Assembly (NCBI GenBank): GCA_001273335.1
Contig: LFWV01000044.1
Span: 1 to 9,367 of the forward strand
DNA length: 9,367 bases
Direction: 5' to 3'
Origin: a miscellaneous Crenarchaeota group-1 archaeon SG8-32-3
Lineage (GTDB): Archaea > Thermoproteota > Bathyarchaeia > Bathyarchaeales > Bathycorpusculaceae
Shown piece after piece: positions 1 to 6,060 of this stretch; position 1 is the stretch's first letter; each line of letters begins with the position of its first letter. Both the position numbers and the translations under genes were made by a program. Below the pieces are notes generated by a model. That model did not search any database. It saw nothing but the letters and a program-made list of their open reading frames with translations, and was not told where the DNA came from.

Positions 1-240
1 AGGATTGTCGATAAATGCTGGTAGCTCGGCTGGGTCAGGAAATTGTATGGCAGCGCGGACGTTACGTACGAAGCTATATACGTTGTACTTGCAGGATTCG
101 CAGTAGAGCCCGCAGGACTGGCAGAAGCATGGGTCATTTATCAGGTTGCGGATTACACGTTCCATGAAGTCTTTGCTATAAAGGAAGATAAGTGAAAGAG
201 TTTCACTAGTGTTTCGTTGGTCTATGTCTGACATATCCAT
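1..240 (-). CDS. DUF166-like Cys-rich protein, N-terminal fragment
   Basis: This open frame starts at ATG 240-238 and leaves the window at base 1 after 80 codons, so only the N-terminus is visible. Residues 38-50 hold five cysteines in the pattern C-x-C-x2-C-x3-C-x2-C, followed by an 'ELPAFIDNP' segment at 72-80. Both the cysteine cluster and the 'lPxFIdnP' segment resemble my recollection of archaeal DUF166 proteins, sometimes labelled thymidylate synthase-like, whose function is not established. The spacing of the cysteines suggests a metal or Fe-S site, which is inference. The ATG abuts the stop codon of the upstream disulfide oxidoreductase, so the two are almost certainly co-transcribed and perhaps translationally coupled. 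No strong Shine-Dalgarno precedes it; the in-frame ATG at codon 3 is an alternative start. The family assignment is moderate; that it is coding is fairly sure. Confidence 0.6.
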   Translation of the reverse strand, partial: MDMSDIDQRNTSETLSLIFLYSKDFMERVIRNLINDPCFCQSCGLYCESCKYNVYSFVRNVRAAIQFPDPAELPAFIDNP

Positions 241-885
241 TTAATACTCGCCTAAAAGCACGTATTCTGCAAACAGGTCCTCATTGAAGGCTCCAACGAA
301 CTCGGTTTTTTCGTTTATTATTATTTTCGGAACACCCATGACAGCGTACTTTTGGGCTAGCTGCGGGAACTCTGAGCCGTCTATGACATCCGTCCGCACT
401 AAGTCGCTTTCAATGGCCAGCTTGTGTGCAATCGACGCAGCTATAGGGCAGTGATGGCAAGTCAAGCTGACGAAAACTTGAATGTGTACTGGGGCTGTCA
501 CTTCGGCGAGAATCTTCTTCGTTTTGTCCGTGAGGTCTGTTTTGCCCTTTGAGACGTTGATTACAGCGTCTATTAAGGTTTGAAGCTCGTAACCGTAGGG
601 TATGCCGTATATTCTTACGCCGTAATCTTTTTTGCCAATAATTGCCAGTGCGGGAATCTTGTCGATTCCGTATTCTTTGGCTTTACTAGCGTCAGCAACG
701 AAATCGTAAACTTCAAACTTTATCTTGTCACTCAAAACTGCAAGCTCTTGGGCGAGTTGCCGCGTGTCCGAGCAGAATCTGCACTCGATTTCTTGGGTGA
801 ACATTAAGATTTTCACGGGATTTTCCAGTTTCGCTTTAAACTCGTTTGTTAGTAGTTCCTTCTTGTCGTCAGGTATCAAACTCAT
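241..885 (-). CDS. Protein disulfide oxidoreductase, two thioredoxin folds (PDO/glutaredoxin-like)
   Basis: This 214-residue protein has two tandem thioredoxin folds, each with its own CxxC centre: C35-R-F-C38 in the first and C143-H-H-C146 in the second. Each fold also has its cis-proline (KIP at 76-78, GVP at 184-186). This is the architecture of archaeal and Thermotoga/Aquifex-type PDO, about 220-230 residues, a cytoplasmic thiol-disulfide exchange protein that works with a thioredoxin reductase-like partner. It could reduce peroxiredoxins or ribonucleotide reductase; the substrate is inference. I chose ATG 885-883 because a perfect GGAGGT lies at 898-893, 7 nt upstream. An in-frame ATG 9 codons earlier (912) would place that site inside the coding region. 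It is followed without a gap by the Cys-rich DUF166-like gene and diverges from the OsmC-flavodiiron pair. Confidence 0.9.
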   Translation of the reverse strand: MSLIPDDKKELLTNEFKAKLENPVKILMFTQEIECRFCSDTRQLAQELAVLSDKIKFEVYDFVADASKAKEYGIDKIPALAIIGKKDYGVRIYGIPYGYELQTLIDAVINVSKGKTDLTDKTKKILAEVTAPVHIQVFVSLTCHHCPIAASIAHKLAIESDLVRTDVIDGSEFPQLAQKYAVMGVPKIIINEKTEFVGAFNEDLFAEYVLLGEY

Positions 886-892
886 CTTTCCA

Positions 893-898
893 ACCTCC
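893..898 (-). promoter_or_regulatory. Shine-Dalgarno site of the disulfide oxidoreductase gene
   Basis: GGAGGT on the minus strand, 7 nt upstream of ATG 885. It decides the start in favour of this ATG over the one at 912. Confidence 0.75.
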
Positions 899-921
899 AA
901 AACATCTGTCAAATTTCAGGT

Positions 922-969
922 CAAGATGAATCTTGGCTTCATCAATAATGAGTTTTTCTCACATATTAT
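922..969 (-). promoter_or_regulatory. Possible promoter and small palindrome upstream of the disulfide oxidoreductase
   Basis: On the minus strand an AT-rich ATAATATG (969-962) could serve as an archaeal TATA box with a start near 940. Just downstream is a perfect inverted repeat CAAGAT-GA-ATCTTG (922-935), in a position where a repressor could sit. Both elements are short, so this is a weak call. The leader would be about 55 nt and carries the Shine-Dalgarno site. Confidence 0.25.
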
Positions 970-1024
970 CTTTATGAGCGCTTTATCATGTTTTTTCCGT
1001 GCCGGTATTGCTTTAGACGAAATC

Positions 1025-1032
1025 CATATAAG
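1025..1032 (+). promoter_or_regulatory. Candidate TATA box of the osmC-flavodiiron operon
   Basis: CATATAAG on the plus strand would place transcription start near 1055, leaving a leader of about 80 nt before the OsmC-like start at 1134. I see no better TATA element closer to the gene. Only tiny open frames (10-20 codons) lie in the leader. Confidence 0.3.
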
Positions 1033-1133
1033 AGCTTACGAGTATGGGATTTTTACTGGTTTTGAGAAATGGAGCTGCAAACACGTGGAAAACAAAGCTA
1101 AAGTGAATCAATCGCTTTGGAGTTGAAAACTTG

Positions 1134-1547
1134 ATGAAGATTAATGCAAGAGCGAAATTGATCAAAGGTTTCCAAATAGTCCTTGACGATGGACGTTCTC
1201 ACTCTGTAGTAGTTGATTTGCCTCCAGATTTGGGAACCGGTTTGGGACCTACGTCGCTCGAAATTTGCGTGATGAGCCACGCCGGCTGCTATGTAACTAT
1301 CTGTGCGTCAACCGCTAAAAAAATGCGAATTCCCCTAAAAGATTTAACTGTTAGGGTTGAAGCCGTGGAAACAGACGAGGCAGGCACCATAACCGAAGAA
1401 ACATTCAATATTTACATCGATGCAGAAGCGTCTGCGGACAGAATTCAAAGGCTTCACGATTTAACCGTGAAAAACTGCCCTGTCGACATACTCTTAAAAA
1501 AAGCCGGCGTTAGAATAAAATATAATCTGAAAACTGTGAAAGAGTGA
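1134..1547 (+). CDS. OsmC-family thiol peroxidase-like protein
   Basis: A 137-residue protein matching the OsmC/Ohr/YhfA superfamily, normally 135-145 residues: cytoplasmic dimeric proteins, some of which reduce organic hydroperoxides through two cysteines. Both are visible: C52 in 'SHAGCYVTICAS' on the long central helix and C115 in 'KNCPVD'. R21 and E43 are candidates for the Arg and Glu that help activate the cysteine. Two further cysteines, C45 and C57, flank the first. The pattern is closer to the OsmC-like/YhfA branch than to true Ohr, so the substrate is open. ATG 1134 follows GGAGTTGA (1119-1126) by 7 nt; a TTG at 1131 is a less likely start. The gene is 7 bp upstream of the flavodiiron gene, so the two form an operon that points to oxidative-stress defence. 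Confidence 0.85.
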   Translation: MKINARAKLIKGFQIVLDDGRSHSVVVDLPPDLGTGLGPTSLEICVMSHAGCYVTICASTAKKMRIPLKDLTVRVEAVETDEAGTITEETFNIYIDAEASADRIQRLHDLTVKNCPVDILLKKAGVRIKYNLKTVKE

Positions 1548-1554
1548 AAGTGAT

Positions 1555-2739
1555 ATGGTTAAGATATCTTTGGCGAAAGGCATAAACTGGGTAGGCGTTG
1601 TCGACTGGAATATACGCAATTTCCACAGCTACGTCACCAAGAGAGGAAGCACCTACAACGCTTATCTGATTGAAGACGAAAAAACGGCGCTTGTCGACAC
1701 CGTGAAACATGAATTCTCCAACGAACTTATCAGCAAAATCACCCAAATCGTAGCCCCCCTGAAAATAGACTATATAATAGTAAACCACGTGGAAATGGAC
1801 CACTCAAGCAGCCTGCCCGTGATGGCTAAGTGCGCAAAAAACGCCACCATAATCGCTTCTCAACGAGGAAAAGATGCAATAATCGAACACTACGGCTCAG
1901 ACTTCAGCATCGAAACTGTTAAGACAGGGGATCAACTAAAGCTCGGAAAACGAACGCTACAATTCGTTGAGGCACCTATGCTGCACTGGCCGGACAGCAT
2001 GTTCACGTACGTAGTAGAAGACAGAATTCTTATGTCAAACGACGCTTTCGGTCAGCATTTTGCCAGTTCAAAGCGGTTTGACGATGAAGTGGAAGCTCAT
2101 GTTCTGATGGAGGAAGCCAAAATCTACTACGCGAATATTTTGATGCCCCTCGCATCACTCATTGCGCGCAAGCTGGAAGAAGTGACCAAAATGGGCATAC
2201 CTATTGAGGTTATAGCGCCAAGCCACGGCATAATCTGGCGGTCCGACCCCTCGAAGATAATTAAGGCCTACTCGGACTGGAGCTCAGGCGTTTCAAAGAA
2301 AAGAGTGGTCATAGTTTTTGACACTATGTGGGGCAGCACTGACAAGATGGCACGAGCAATAGAGGAAGGCATAGCTAGCCAAGGCATCGACGTGAAACTT
2401 TTGAAGCTTCAGGCTACAAATCGCACGGAAGCTATGACCGAAATCTTAGACGCCAAAGCCGTGGTTGTAGGTTCGCCGACGCTTAACAACGGCATGTTTC
2501 CCACTCTGGGCTCTTTCCTCACTTACGCAACAGGCTTAAAACCTAAAGGCAAACTGTGGGGTTTCTTTGGGTCTTACGGCTGGGGAGGCGGTGCAGTGAG
2601 AGGAATGATTGAGATGGCACAAAAAGCAGGCTTCGAAGTGCACGAACAAAGCGTAGAAGTGAAGTACGTTCCAGAACAAAAAGACCTAAAGAAGTGCTTC
2701 GAGTTCGGACGGCAGATAGCCATGAAAATCAAAGCTTGA
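1555..2739 (+). CDS. fprA: FprA-type flavodiiron protein (O2/NO reductase, F420H2 oxidase-like)
   Basis: A 394-residue A-type flavodiiron protein, full length for the family. The N-terminal metallo-beta-lactamase fold carries the full diiron ligand set: H78-x-E80-x-D82-H83, H144 in 'MLHWPDSM', D163 in 'SNDAFGQHF' and H224 in 'APSHGIIW'. A flavodoxin domain follows from about residue 250, with the FMN phosphate loop T257-MWGS-T262 and the 'VVVGSPTLNNGMFP' flavin loop. Such enzymes reduce O2 to water, or NO to N2O, in the cytoplasm of strict anaerobes. In methanogens the donor is F420H2; elsewhere it is rubredoxin. There is no fused rubredoxin or flavin reductase domain here, so the donor could be F420H2 or the free rubredoxin at 5612-5773. 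It is translated from ATG 1555, 7 bp after osmC, and ends in TGA. Confidence 0.95.
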   Translation: MVKISLAKGINWVGVVDWNIRNFHSYVTKRGSTYNAYLIEDEKTALVDTVKHEFSNELISKITQIVAPLKIDYIIVNHVEMDHSSSLPVMAKCAKNATIIASQRGKDAIIEHYGSDFSIETVKTGDQLKLGKRTLQFVEAPMLHWPDSMFTYVVEDRILMSNDAFGQHFASSKRFDDEVEAHVLMEEAKIYYANILMPLASLIARKLEEVTKMGIPIEVIAPSHGIIWRSDPSKIIKAYSDWSSGVSKKRVVIVFDTMWGSTDKMARAIEEGIASQGIDVKLLKLQATNRTEAMTEILDAKAVVVGSPTLNNGMFPTLGSFLTYATGLKPKGKLWGFFGSYGWGGGAVRGMIEMAQKAGFEVHEQSVEVKYVPEQKDLKKCFEFGRQIAMKIKA

Positions 2740-2747
2740 CGCTTGAA

Positions 2748-2771
2748 TTTTCTATCGATATCTTTGAAAAA
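2748..2771. terminator. Candidate T-tracts between convergent genes
   Basis: The 134-bp gap between the convergent flavodiiron and adenosyltransferase genes has TTTT on the plus strand at 2748-2751 and TTTTT on the minus strand at 2771-2767. Archaeal termination commonly needs only an oligo-T tract, so both transcripts could end here. There is no clear hairpin. The rest of the gap holds nothing I can name. Confidence 0.25.
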
Positions 2772-2873
2772 TCAATGGTGAACCGGGAAAACCTGTGCCA
2801 CTCCAAGCTTCATTTCAAGCCATAGATATAAAGGGTATAAGATTTACCACGCGCCAGGAGTTATCGCTTGATT

Positions 2874-3428
2874 TCAATATTGAATTCCTTCGGTCAACTT
2901 GAAATCTTCAGGCATCTTAACCAGCTCAACCACGTTAACGAAATCTGCCTTGTCCGCAAGTTCTTTAGGCGCTAATCGTCCTGTCATGACCACAGTCGTT
3001 TCGTCAGGCACATTATCTAGCAAGGCTAGCACTTCTTTAGTGTCCAGCAGTTTCCAGTAAGCAGCCAAGGCAATTTCGTCCAGCACAAGCAAATGCGGCT
3101 TTTTCTCTCGCATAATTTTTCTTGCGAAGTCAAGTCCTCTCTTGGCAAGCTCCTTGTCTTGGCTTTTGAAGCATTCAACCATGAACTTCTTCCCAGCAAA
3201 CTCCGTAGTTTTGTCTTTCTCACCAAGCCACGCTTCCCTGCCGAACTGGTAAATCTCGTAGTAAGGCGCAAGCCTGCCCTTGATAAGGTATTCTCCAATG
3301 TCGGTTCGCCACTTGAAAAATTGAATTACCACAACACTTTTGTTATGACCCACCGACCGCAAAGCCAATCCAATCGCGTTGGCCGTTTTTCCTCCGCCAG
3401 TTCCAGTGTACAAGTAAACGTATCCCAT
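2874..3428 (-). CDS. cobO: Cob(I)alamin / cobyrinate a,c-diamide adenosyltransferase (CobA/CobO/BtuR type)
   Basis: A 184-residue P-loop protein that transfers the 5'-deoxyadenosyl group of ATP to cob(I)alamin or a corrinoid precursor, making adenosylcobalamin. The N-terminus has the family's P-loop, 'YTGTGGGKTANAIG' (residues 7-20), with K14 and T15 binding phosphate. A Walker B-like 'LLVLDEI' follows, then 'VVMTGRLAP', the usual 'TGR' motif near the C-terminus. Length fits the family (about 170-200). I place the start at ATG 3428 because AGAGGTGA (3443-3436) is 7 nt upstream. A GTG at 3440 lies inside that Shine-Dalgarno site and is unlikely. Only 15 bp separate it from the stop codon of nrdJ, so it is in the same transcript as the enzyme that consumes its product. 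It ends in TGA. No other cobalamin gene is in the window, so a salvage role is as possible as de novo synthesis. Confidence 0.92.
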   Translation of the reverse strand: MGYVYLYTGTGGGKTANAIGLALRSVGHNKSVVVIQFFKWRTDIGEYLIKGRLAPYYEIYQFGREAWLGEKDKTTEFAGKKFMVECFKSQDKELAKRGLDFARKIMREKKPHLLVLDEIALAAYWKLLDTKEVLALLDNVPDETTVVMTGRLAPKELADKADFVNVVELVKMPEDFKLTEGIQY

Positions 3429-3443
3429 TCGTTCCGTCACCTC

Positions 3444-5534
3444 TTATGCTGGAAATGGACAATTCTGTGTTGGGCAACCACCAGCATACTCAGACTGCGC
3501 TGAAACAAATTTCCCCTCTTTACCCTTAACCTCGCCAATGTACAAAACCTGTTCAGGCTTGCTCCCATACCTGAATACGGTCACTCCTTTGCACTTGAGC
3601 CGCCAAGCTGAGTCGTAAATCTTTCTCACATCCTCCACCTTTGCAGTATTCGGCAAATTAACCGTCTTCGAAACCGCGTTATCGGTGAACTTCTGAAAAG
3701 CAGCTTGCATTTTAACATGCCAAATTGGATCAATATCCAAAGCCGTTACAAACAACCGCTTGGCCTTGTCTGGCACACCCGCAATTTTCTGAACCGAACC
3801 AGTTCGGGCTATATCCTCCAGAAGCTTTGCATTATAGAAGCCCCTTGCCTTGGCGACTTTCTCAAACAACGCATTAGTCTCAAATAACCTAGCACCACTT
3901 AACACCTTCCGCATAAACGAAATCGCAAACAACGGCTCAATCCCCGAAGAGCAACCTGCGATGATGCTTATGGTTCCCGTAGGTGCAATAGTGGTCACAG
4001 TTGCGTTCCTGAAAGCACTATAATGTTCCTTCCAGATGCTCCGTTCGAAGTTTGGGAAACAACCACGTGATTCTCCAATTTCCCGCGATTTCTTGTGCGC
4101 TTCTTCCTCAACGAAACGCATAACCTGCTCACCAAGATTTAACGCTTCTGGCGAATCGTATGGCACATCAAGCATAATCAGCATGTCCGCAAAACCCATA
4201 ACGCCCAAACCTATCTTGCGGTTAGCTCTCGTTATCGCAGCGATTTCCTTGAGCGGATAAATGTTCGCGTCCACCACGTTATCCAAAAAATGAACCGCAT
4301 TCCGCACCGTTTCCCGCAACTTTCTCCAAATTATCTTCCCTTCCTCAACCATACGTGAAAGATTAATCGAACCCAGATTGCAGGATTCGTAGGGCAACAA
4401 AGGTTGTTCACCACAAGGATTCGTGGATTCTATCCGCCCAAATTCTGGCGTAGGATTATGCCTGTTAATCTCATCAATAAAAACAACTCCTGGATCTCCG
4501 CTTGCCCAAGCAGAATGCATTATCAAATCCCAGACTTCTCGAGCTTTGAGTTGCTTCACCCTCTCACTATTCCGCGGATTGACTAGCCAATAGGCTTCAT
4601 CGGATTCAACAGCTTGCATAAACTTGTCGGTAATGGCAACTGAAACATTAAAGTTCGACAGTATTTTCGGGTTCTGCTTAGCAACTATAAAGTCCAACAC
4701 GTCAGGATGGTCCACATCGAGAATCCCCATCATGGCACCTCTGCGCTTTCCACCAGCCTTAATCACCTCAGTTGAAGTGTCAAAAATGCGCATAAAACTC
4801 ACCGGACCCGAAGCAACACCTTTGGTTGATCTGACAATATCGCCTTTTGGCCTTAGACTTGAAAAGTTAAAGCCGACTCCACCACCAGTCTGCTCGATTA
4901 AGGCCATATTTCTTACGGCGTTGAATATGCCTTCAAGTGAGTCGTGGACTGGTAGGACAAAGCAGGCGGATAGTTGTCCTATGTCCGTTCCAGCGTTGAA
5001 AAGGGTTGGCGTGTTGGGGAGAAATTCGAGTTTTGCCATCATTTGGTAGAAGTTTTTTTCGCTGGCTTGTGGCTCTTCTCCATAAGTTCGATCAATTTTA
5101 GCGATGGCGTTGGCAACGCGTTTGAAGAGGAGTGTTGGGGTTTCTATGAGGGTTTCGTTTTCGTCTCTAAGCAGGTACCTCGCCTTCAAAACTTCAAGTG
5201 CGTTCACTGTTAGTTTGGGTTCTATTCCGAGCATGTCTCTTAAGTTTCTAAGTTCTTCCTTTTTGTTCCTGAAATCCTGATATTCCTGTGCGACTTTTCC
5301 GTATCCCTTTTCCTTTAGAACCTCGACAACCATGTCCTGCACCTTTTCAACTGAGGGCATTTTTTCCATGAATGCCTCTTCCAAGCGCTTGACAACTTCT
5401 ATTGTCACAATCAGGGCTTTTTCGCCGTCTCCAAGTTCAACAGCTAGAAAGGCTTTGTGAACAGCATCTTTGATTCGGTCTTGGTCAAATTCAGCGATTC
5501 TTCCATCTCTCTTTTTAATTTTGCTAAAAAACAT
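3444..5534 (-). CDS. nrdJ: Adenosylcobalamin-dependent ribonucleotide reductase, class II (NrdJ)
   Basis: This 696-residue enzyme reduces ribonucleotides to deoxyribonucleotides for DNA synthesis, using adenosylcobalamin to generate the thiyl radical, and so works without O2. An ATP-cone regulatory domain covers residues 1 to about 95 ('KRDGRIAEFDQDRI', 'YGKVAQEYQDFR'). The ten-stranded barrel follows, with C191 ('SACFVLP') and C385 ('ESCNLGSINL') as the redox pair. N372, C374 and E376 in 'NPCGEQPL' form the radical site. The 11-residue spacing of C374 and C385 matches class II enzymes such as that of Thermotoga maritima. A phosphate-binding loop 'APTGTISIIAGCSSGIEP' lies at 517-534. C687 and C692 in the tail 'GGCPTQNCPF' would relay electrons from a thioredoxin-like donor, possibly the PDO in this window. 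Many archaeal homologues carry inteins; this one does not. The start at ATG 5534 lacks a strong Shine-Dalgarno. Codon endings shift from A/C to G/T near codon 239. Confidence 0.97.
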   Translation of the reverse strand: MFFSKIKKRDGRIAEFDQDRIKDAVHKAFLAVELGDGEKALIVTIEVVKRLEEAFMEKMPSVEKVQDMVVEVLKEKGYGKVAQEYQDFRNKKEELRNLRDMLGIEPKLTVNALEVLKARYLLRDENETLIETPTLLFKRVANAIAKIDRTYGEEPQASEKNFYQMMAKLEFLPNTPTLFNAGTDIGQLSACFVLPVHDSLEGIFNAVRNMALIEQTGGGVGFNFSSLRPKGDIVRSTKGVASGPVSFMRIFDTSTEVIKAGGKRRGAMMGILDVDHPDVLDFIVAKQNPKILSNFNVSVAITDKFMQAVESDEAYWLVNPRNSERVKQLKAREVWDLIMHSAWASGDPGVVFIDEINRHNPTPEFGRIESTNPCGEQPLLPYESCNLGSINLSRMVEEGKIIWRKLRETVRNAVHFLDNVVDANIYPLKEIAAITRANRKIGLGVMGFADMLIMLDVPYDSPEALNLGEQVMRFVEEEAHKKSREIGESRGCFPNFERSIWKEHYSAFRNATVTTIAPTGTISIIAGCSSGIEPLFAISFMRKVLSGARLFETNALFEKVAKARGFYNAKLLEDIARTGSVQKIAGVPDKAKRLFVTALDIDPIWHVKMQAAFQKFTDNAVSKTVNLPNTAKVEDVRKIYDSAWRLKCKGVTVFRYGSKPEQVLYIGEVKGKEGKFVSAQSEYAGGCPTQNCPFPA

Positions 5535-5565
5535 AGCTAATCCAAACAGTTGTTGTTCAAAAGAT

Positions 5566-5584
5566 GATATAAGGTTTTTAAGAA
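5566..5584 (-). promoter_or_regulatory. Candidate promoter of nrdJ-cobO
   Basis: The minus strand reads TTCTTAAAAACCTTATATC. Either TTAAAAA or TTATATC could be the TATA box; transcription would then start about 10-20 nt before ATG 5534. A near-leaderless transcript would explain why nrdJ has no clear Shine-Dalgarno. With only 77 bp after the rubredoxin stop, read-through from rubredoxin is also possible. Confidence 0.35.
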
Positions 5585-5611
5585 TAGCTATGTGACTAAC
5601 GTGTTGGGCTT

Positions 5612-5773
5612 TTATTGCTGTTTTACAAACTCACTTTTCGGGGCTCCACAAACTGGGCAAGTCCAATTTTCAGGCAGTTGCTCGAAGGAAGTCCCTGCAG
5701 GCACATCGTGCTTTGGATCTCCGAGTTCCGGATCGTACACATAGCCGCATACGCTGCATTCCCATTTTTCCAT
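5612..5773 (-). CDS. Rubredoxin, 53 residues
   Basis: A complete small rubredoxin, a cytoplasmic one-electron carrier with a single Fe(Cys)4 site. The two ligand loops are C6-S-V-C9-G-Y and C39-P-V-C42-G-A-P-K. The usual family residues are also present: the aromatic 'YVYDPELGDP' at 11-20, 'VPAGTSFEQLPENW' at 24-37 and a C-terminal 'SEFV'. Length is typical (50-55). ATG 5773 is preceded by AGAGGA (5787-5782) with 8 nt spacing, and the gene ends in TAA. It lies between rubrerythrin and nrdJ on the same strand, with its own strong TATA box. It can supply electrons to rubrerythrin, whose own rubredoxin domain is interrupted, or to the flavodiiron protein; partnership is inferred from context. 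Confidence 0.95.
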   Translation of the reverse strand: MEKWECSVCGYVYDPELGDPKHDVPAGTSFEQLPENWTCPVCGAPKSEFVKQQ

Positions 5774-5814
5774 TTCTTTAATCCTCTCGATGCTAAATAG
5801 AGACCATTTGCAAT

Positions 5815-5823
5815 CTTATAAAC
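5815..5823 (-). promoter_or_regulatory. TATA box of the rubredoxin gene
   Basis: GTTTATAAG on the minus strand is a good archaeal TATA element. Transcription would start near 5794, giving a leader of about 20 nt that includes the AGAGGA ribosome site before ATG 5773. It suggests that rubredoxin has its own promoter even though rubrerythrin lies upstream on the same strand. Confidence 0.55.
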
Positions 5824-5973
5824 GTCTGCTACTGAAATTAGTATTTTCGAAAGTTGAGACTCTTCAAAACAAGAGAGAATAACGCTGTAGTTTGTTGTCG
5901 AGTTGGACTATCGTGTTTAGCTGCGTGTGATATGACTTTTTTGAAAGACTAAACCATTAACATTACCGAAAAG

Positions 5974-5993
5974 AAACAGGTGAAAAACAGGTG
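5974..5993. repeat. Two 9-bp direct repeats with 11-bp period
   Basis: AAACAGGTG occurs at 5974-5982 and again at 5985-5993, one helical turn apart. It lies 20-40 bp beyond the TAA that ends the rubrerythrin frame. On the minus strand it reads as two pyrimidine-rich CACCTGTTT blocks and could be a protein site or part of a T-rich terminator; it could also be chance. Confidence 0.25.
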
Positions 5994-6012
5994 TGTGGTT
6001 GATTTTGCGGTT

Positions 6013-6060
6013 TTAGGTAGGCTTAAAGAATTTTTCTTTTGGAGCCCCACATATTGGTCA
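6013..6060 (-). other. In-frame continuation of rubrerythrin beyond a TGA (possible recoded or lost rubredoxin half)
   Basis: After TGA 6060-6058 the rubrerythrin frame continues as 'PICGAPKEKFFKPT' and ends at TAA 6015-6013. In rubrerythrins the corresponding segment is 'C-P-I/V-C-G-A-P-K', so the TGA takes the place of the third Fe ligand. The free rubredoxin in this window has TGC-CCA-GTT-TGT at the same place, against TGA-CCA-ATA-TGT here: one base changes Cys to stop. The 14 codons after the TGA are free of other damage. Translation through the TGA would give a 167-residue protein with Sec, Trp or Cys at 153. Which explanation is right cannot be settled from the sequence. Confidence 0.75.

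Noticed and set aside
725..1126. 133-codon plus-strand open frame
   Set aside because: It is mostly antisense to the well-supported disulfide oxidoreductase, has no family features and no ribosome site.
1122..1130. GTTGAAAAC resembling the GTTn3AAC core of the SurR redox regulator site
   Set aside because: SurR is known from Thermococcales; the site lacks the second half and lies between the ribosome site and the start codon, so it is probably chance.
2826..2870. Plus-strand ATATAAAG and AGGAG as a promoter and ribosome site in the convergent gap
   Set aside because: No ATG follows; the only frame is a short TTG-started one antisense to cobO, with no family features.
3444..5534. Intein in the ribonucleotide reductase
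   Set aside because: Archaeal homologues often have one, but the 696 residues are accounted for by conserved enzyme sequence and no splice-junction motif is present.
5615..5800. 61-codon plus-strand frame
   Set aside because: It is the exact antisense shadow of the rubredoxin gene, which has all four ligand cysteines on the other strand.
6058..6060. Genome-wide reassignment of TGA to an amino acid
   Set aside because: The OsmC-like, flavodiiron and adenosyltransferase genes all end at TGA at the expected family length, so TGA is an ordinary stop here.
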